From: Actinomycetes bacterium
Lineage (GTDB): Bacteria > Actinomycetota > Actinomycetes > Actinomycetales > Microbacteriaceae
DNA: 8,219 bases
Direction of reading: 5' to 3'
NCBI GenBank assembly: GCA_023386675.1
Contig: JAEWJG010000212.1
Coordinates: 1 to 8,219 of the forward strand
Positions 5,715 to 8,219 of this stretch are shown one piece after another. Numbering within the stretch: the stretch's first letter is position 1; each line of letters starts with the position of its first letter. A program made the position numbers and the translations under genes. Under the pieces are notes generated by a model. The model was not told where the DNA came from and searched no databases. It worked only from the letters and a program-made list of their open reading frames with translations.

Positions 5715-6992
5715 ATGTCCTCGATCACGTCTTCGGCCCCTGCGACGCTGTCGCTTCAGGAGCGCCTCGCCGCCGCCAAGACCGCGTCGCGCGCGCTGGC
5801 CGTGGCCAACACGGAGCAGAAGAACCGCGCGCTCCGGGCGATCGCCGACGGTGTGCTCGCGTCCGCCGGTGACGTGCTCGCCGCCAACGAGCTCGACCTG
5901 GCGAACGGCCGCGAGAACGGCCTGTCGACCGGGCTGCTCGACCGCCTGACGCTGAGCCCGGCGCGGCTGCAGGGCCTCGCGGACGCGGTGCTGGAGGTCG
6001 TCGGTCTGACCGACCCGGTGGGTCAGGCGGTGCGGGGCAGCGCCCTCCCGAACGGGGTCAAGATCACGCAGGTGCGCGTGCCCTTCGGCGTGGTCGGCGC
6101 GATCTACGAGGCGCGACCCAACGTGACCATCGACATCGCATCGCTCGCGATCAAGAGCGGCAACGCCGCCGTGCTCCGCGGCGGCAGTGCGGCCATCGAG
6201 ACCAACCGCGTGCTCGTGCGGGTGATCCAGGAGGCGCTGAGCGCCGCCGGGCTGCCGGCCGACGCGGTGCAGACCATCGACGACTTCGGGCGCGAGGGCG
6301 CCGCCGAGCTGATGACGGCGCGCGGGTTCGTCGACGTGCTCATTCCGCGGGGGAGTGCCGAGCTCATCCAGACGGTCGTCACCCAGTCCACGGTTCCCGT
6401 CATCGAGACCGGCGCCGGCGTCGTCCACGTGGTGCTCGACGAGTCGGCCCGCGAGGACTGGGCGGTCGACATCGTGCGCAACGCCAAGGTCCAGCGTCCG
6501 AGCGTCTGCAACGCGGTCGAGACGCTGCTCGTTCACCGGGCGGCCGCCGATCGGCTGCTGCCGCCTGTGCTCGGAGCGCTGCACGAGGCCGGGGTCACCA
6601 TCCACGCCGACGAGCGCGCACTGCCGTTCGCGCCCGACGGCGTGCCGGTGACCGACGAGGACTACGCCACCGAGCACATGAGCCTCGACATCTCGGTCAA
6701 GGTCGTGGACGACCTCGACGAGGCGATCGACCACATCCGCCGCTACTCGACGCAGCATACCGAGTCCATCGTGACGAGCGACCTCGAGAACGCCGAGCGC
6801 TTCCTGGCCGAGGTCGACTCGGCCGTGGTCATGGTCAACGCCTCGACCCGCTTCACCGACGGCGGGGAGTTCGGGTTCGGCGCCGAGGTCGGCATCTCGA
6901 CCCAGAAGCTGCACGCGCGAGGGCCGATGGGGCTGCCCGAGCTCACCAGCACCAAGTGGATCGTCCGCGGGTCCGGCCAGGTCCGGGCGTAG
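5715..6992 (+). CDS. proA: Glutamate-5-semialdehyde dehydrogenase (gamma-glutamyl phosphate reductase)
   Basis: The enzyme reduces gamma-glutamyl phosphate with NADPH to glutamate-5-semialdehyde, which cyclises for the last step of proline synthesis; the ProC reductase for that step is not in this window. The 425 residues are the normal family length. Visible landmarks are VPFGVVGAIYEARPNV (122-137), SGNAAVLRGG (148-157), ETGAGVVHVVLD, the catalytic cysteine C265 in RPSVCNAVET, and the C-terminal FGFGAEVGISTQKLHARGP followed by LTSTKWIVRG. The ATG at 5715 comes nine bases after the proB stop. It has no ribosome binding site but has a -10 hexamer six bases upstream, so the gene is probably made from a leaderless transcript as well as by read-through from proB. 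The first 12 or so residues are Ser/Ala-rich and variable. Confidence 0.97.
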   Translation: MSSITSSAPATLSLQERLAAAKTASRALAVANTEQKNRALRAIADGVLASAGDVLAANELDLANGRENGLSTGLLDRLTLSPARLQGLADAVLEVVGLTDPVGQAVRGSALPNGVKITQVRVPFGVVGAIYEARPNVTIDIASLAIKSGNAAVLRGGSAAIETNRVLVRVIQEALSAAGLPADAVQTIDDFGREGAAELMTARGFVDVLIPRGSAELIQTVVTQSTVPVIETGAGVVHVVLDESAREDWAVDIVRNAKVQRPSVCNAVETLLVHRAAADRLLPPVLGALHEAGVTIHADERALPFAPDGVPVTDEDYATEHMSLDISVKVVDDLDEAIDHIRRYSTQHTESIVTSDLENAERFLAEVDSAVVMVNASTRFTDGGEFGFGAEVGISTQKLHARGPMGLPELTSTKWIVRGSGQVRA

Positions 6993-7000
6993 GCGACCGC

Positions 7001-7006
7001 TAGACT
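7001..7006 (+). promoter_or_regulatory. Possible -10 hexamer (TAGACT) for the 78-residue membrane protein gene
   Basis: TAGACT fits the TANNNT pattern. Transcription would begin near 7013, exactly where a small hairpin starts: GGGCC (7013-7017), a GTGA loop, and GGCCC (7022-7026). A ribosome binding site AAAGGA (7031-7036) follows. No clear -35 is seen. The element lies eight bases after the proA stop, so this gene may be transcribed separately from proA. Confidence 0.4.
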
Positions 7007-7045
7007 CGTATCGGGCCGTGAGGCCCACAGAAAGGATCACGCACG

Positions 7046-7282
7046 ATGTCATTCCTGACGACCGTCCTCGCCGAGGCCGAGACGCACGTCGAGCTGCCGA
7101 TGCCCACCTGGGCGTTCGGCGCCATCGCGATCGTCATCTTCATCGCCCTCGCGTTCGTGATCTGGAGCTTCAAGGACGTCGCCAACCGGCACAGCCACCG
7201 CTCCGCCCCCGACGCGGCAGCGCACGCCGGCGCCCCGGGTGCCACCCACCACGGCACCGGCCACCCGACCCAGGGACACTGA
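7046..7282 (+). CDS. Small single-pass membrane protein with His-rich tail, function unknown
   Basis: The gene encodes 78 residues. A short polar N-terminus is followed by one hydrophobic segment, about residues 22-42 (WAFGAIAIVIFIALAFVIWSF), then K43, R48 and R52, so the C-terminus is predicted to be cytoplasmic by the positive-inside rule. The tail of about 35 residues is rich in Ala, Gly, Pro and His, with seven histidines after the membrane segment (positions 49, 51, 60, 68, 69, 73 and 78). The start is supported by AAAGGA (7031-7036) nine bases upstream and by GC-biased third positions. I recall similar short proteins between proA and nadD in related actinobacteria, but none with a known function. 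The histidines could bind a metal; that is speculation. It ends 28 bases before the chosen nadD start. Confidence 0.8.
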   Translation: MSFLTTVLAEAETHVELPMPTWAFGAIAIVIFIALAFVIWSFKDVANRHSHRSAPDAAAHAGAPGATHHGTGHPTQGH

Positions 7283-7310
7283 GCCGGCGGGCGCGCGGGC
7301 TGACCCCGGC
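7283..7310 (+). promoter_or_regulatory. GC-rich hairpin abutting the nadD start codon
   Basis: GCCGG (7283-7287) can pair with CCGGC (7306-7310), extended past one bulged C by GG (7289-7290) with CC (7304-7305). The stem begins directly after the stop codon of the 78-residue gene and ends at the base before the nadD ATG. There is no Shine-Dalgarno sequence here. The structure could lower nadD initiation unless ribosomes arriving from upstream disturb it. It could also be incidental pairing in GC-rich DNA. Confidence 0.3.
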
Positions 7311-7913
7311 ATGGAACTGACGCAGACGGGCCGGCCGCGGATCGGCGTGATGGGCGGTACCTTCGACCCGATCCACCACGGCCACCTGGTCGCGGCCAGC
7401 GAGGTCGCCCAGTCGTTCGACCTGGACGAGGTCGTGTTCGTGCCGACCGGCCAGCCCTGGCAGAAGGGCCCGGTCACCCCGGCGGAGCACCGCTACCTGA
7501 TGACGGTCATCGCCACCGCGTCCAACCCGCGGTTCACCGTGAGCCGCGTCGACATCGACCGCGACGGCCCCACGTACACGATCGACACCCTCCGCGATCT
7601 CCACGCCGAGCGCCCCGACGCCGAGCTGTTCTTCATCACCGGAGCGGACGCCATCGCTCAGATCCTGAGCTGGCGCGACGTCAGCGAGCTCTGGGAGCTC
7701 GCGCACTTCGTAGCTGTGAGTCGCCCGGGACACGACTTGAGTATTTCTGGATTGCCGGAGCAAGACGTAAGCTTGTTGGAAGTTCCGGCCCTGGCGATCT
7801 CCTCTACCGATTGCAGGAGCCGGGTGAACAGGGGATTCCCGGTCTGGTACCTGGTGCCGGACGGGGTCGTTCAGTACATCTCCAAGCACCATCTGTATCG
7901 GAGCGTGGCATGA
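7311..7913 (+). CDS. nadD: Nicotinate-nucleotide adenylyltransferase
   Basis: The enzyme joins nicotinate mononucleotide with ATP to give deamido-NAD in the cytoplasmic NAD pathway. With ATG 7311 the protein has 200 residues, normal for NadD. It shows GGTFDPIHHGH (15-25), the nucleotidyltransferase signature, then the substrate region around FVPTGQPWQKG, FFITGADA with the following SWRD, and ISSTDCRSRV (163-171), the second ATP-binding motif. The C-terminus PVWYLVPDGVVQYISKHHLY is typical. A GTG at 7239 is an alternative start but would add 24 low-complexity residues read from within the preceding gene, and neither start has a good ribosome binding site. Codon use changes sharply near 7737-7784, with four TTG leucines and many A/T-ending codons, although the protein remains normal. 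The stop overlaps the next gene as ATGA. Confidence 0.95.
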   Translation: MELTQTGRPRIGVMGGTFDPIHHGHLVAASEVAQSFDLDEVVFVPTGQPWQKGPVTPAEHRYLMTVIATASNPRFTVSRVDIDRDGPTYTIDTLRDLHAERPDAELFFITGADAIAQILSWRDVSELWELAHFVAVSRPGHDLSISGLPEQDVSLLEVPALAISSTDCRSRVNRGFPVWYLVPDGVVQYISKHHLYRSVA

Positions 7914-8219
7914 CATCGTGGCCTGAACAGCCGCCGACGGGCCAGCCGCAGGCGCAGACGCGGCGACAGGCACGGGAGTTCGAGCGCTCGCGTCGCGCGG
8001 GCACCACCGAGCCGACCCCGGGGGGACAGATCCCCGAGATGACGACGTCTTCGCCGGCGCGCGAGGACGACGCGCCCGCTGCGGAGGAGGCCACCGCTCC
8101 GGCCGCCGCGCAGGCGGAGGAGCGTCCGGCCATTCCCGCTAGCGCGTTCGCAGAGCCCGGCGTCTCGTCGCCGTCCGGCGACTCGTTCGGAATGTTCCGT
8201 CAGGCGCCGGACCCCTCGC
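7910..8219 (+). CDS. Hypothetical protein, N-terminal part (runs off the 3' edge)
   Basis: The ATG at 7910 overlaps the nadD stop (ATGA) and has GGAG at 7900-7903 with six bases of spacing, so it is probably translationally coupled to nadD. The frame stays open to the window edge, giving 103 visible residues. These are polar and rich in Pro, Ala, Glu and Arg, with a basic stretch TRRQAREFERSRRAG (about 17-31) followed by acidic and Ala/Pro-rich sequence. No domain is recognisable and no membrane segment is visible yet. This looks like a disordered cytoplasmic N-terminal region, perhaps ahead of a membrane or cell-envelope domain outside the window. In related genomes the ribosome silencing factor gene rsfS often lies just beyond nadD, but this protein is not RsfS-like in the visible part. 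Function unknown. Confidence 0.75.
   Translation, partial: MTSWPEQPPTGQPQAQTRRQAREFERSRRAGTTEPTPGGQIPEMTTSSPAREDDAPAAEEATAPAAAQAEERPAIPASAFAEPGVSSPSGDSFGMFRQAPDPS

Noticed and set aside
5241..7052. A 603-codon open frame on the minus strand opposite proB and proA
   Set aside because: It lies antisense to two clear enzyme genes, and its protein is R/H/G/D-rich with no recognisable motif. Long antisense open frames are expected in high-GC DNA with strong third-position bias.

Overview
The window is a high-GC stretch of bacterial core chromosome, almost certainly from an actinobacterium. My best guess is the family Microbacteriaceae (a Leifsonia-like organism), from the gene order, the style of the RNase E and Obg proteins, and the strong preference for G or C at third codon positions. 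I could not run a database search, so the family assignment is inference. There are no mobile elements, CRISPR arrays, tRNAs or rRNAs, and no gap between genes is longer than about 250 bases.

Layout: (1) Positions 1-2096 hold the 3' part of an RNase E/G gene (rne) that enters from outside the window. (2) A small DUF4031 gene (2101-2376) lies on the minus strand, tail to tail with rne and only 4 bases away. (3) An intergenic region of about 250 bases carries divergent promoters and a structured leader of about 165 bases in front of rplU. (4) rplU and rpmA encode ribosomal proteins L21 and L27. A very stable UUCG-capped hairpin follows rpmA. (5) obgE encodes the ribosome-associated GTPase Obg, and its stop overlaps the start of proB as ATGA. 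(6) proB and proA encode the first two enzymes of proline synthesis. proA appears to have its own leaderless promoter built over the proB stop codon. (7) A 78-residue single-pass membrane protein with a His-rich tail is followed by nadD (NAD synthesis). nadD overlaps, again as ATGA, a disordered-looking hypothetical protein that runs off the 3' edge.

The genes fall into two functional groups: RNA and ribosome maturation (rne, rplU, rpmA, obgE) and small-molecule biosynthesis (proB, proA, nadD). The mixture is a common conserved neighbourhood in actinobacteria. I see no evidence for a new multi-gene system. The points worth a second look are at finer scale: two start codons placed exactly six bases after a -10 hexamer with no ribosome binding site, a possible L21 leader, an exact actinobacterial DnaA-box match inside proB, a sharp codon-use change within the 3' end of nadD, and the uncharacterised His-rich membrane protein.
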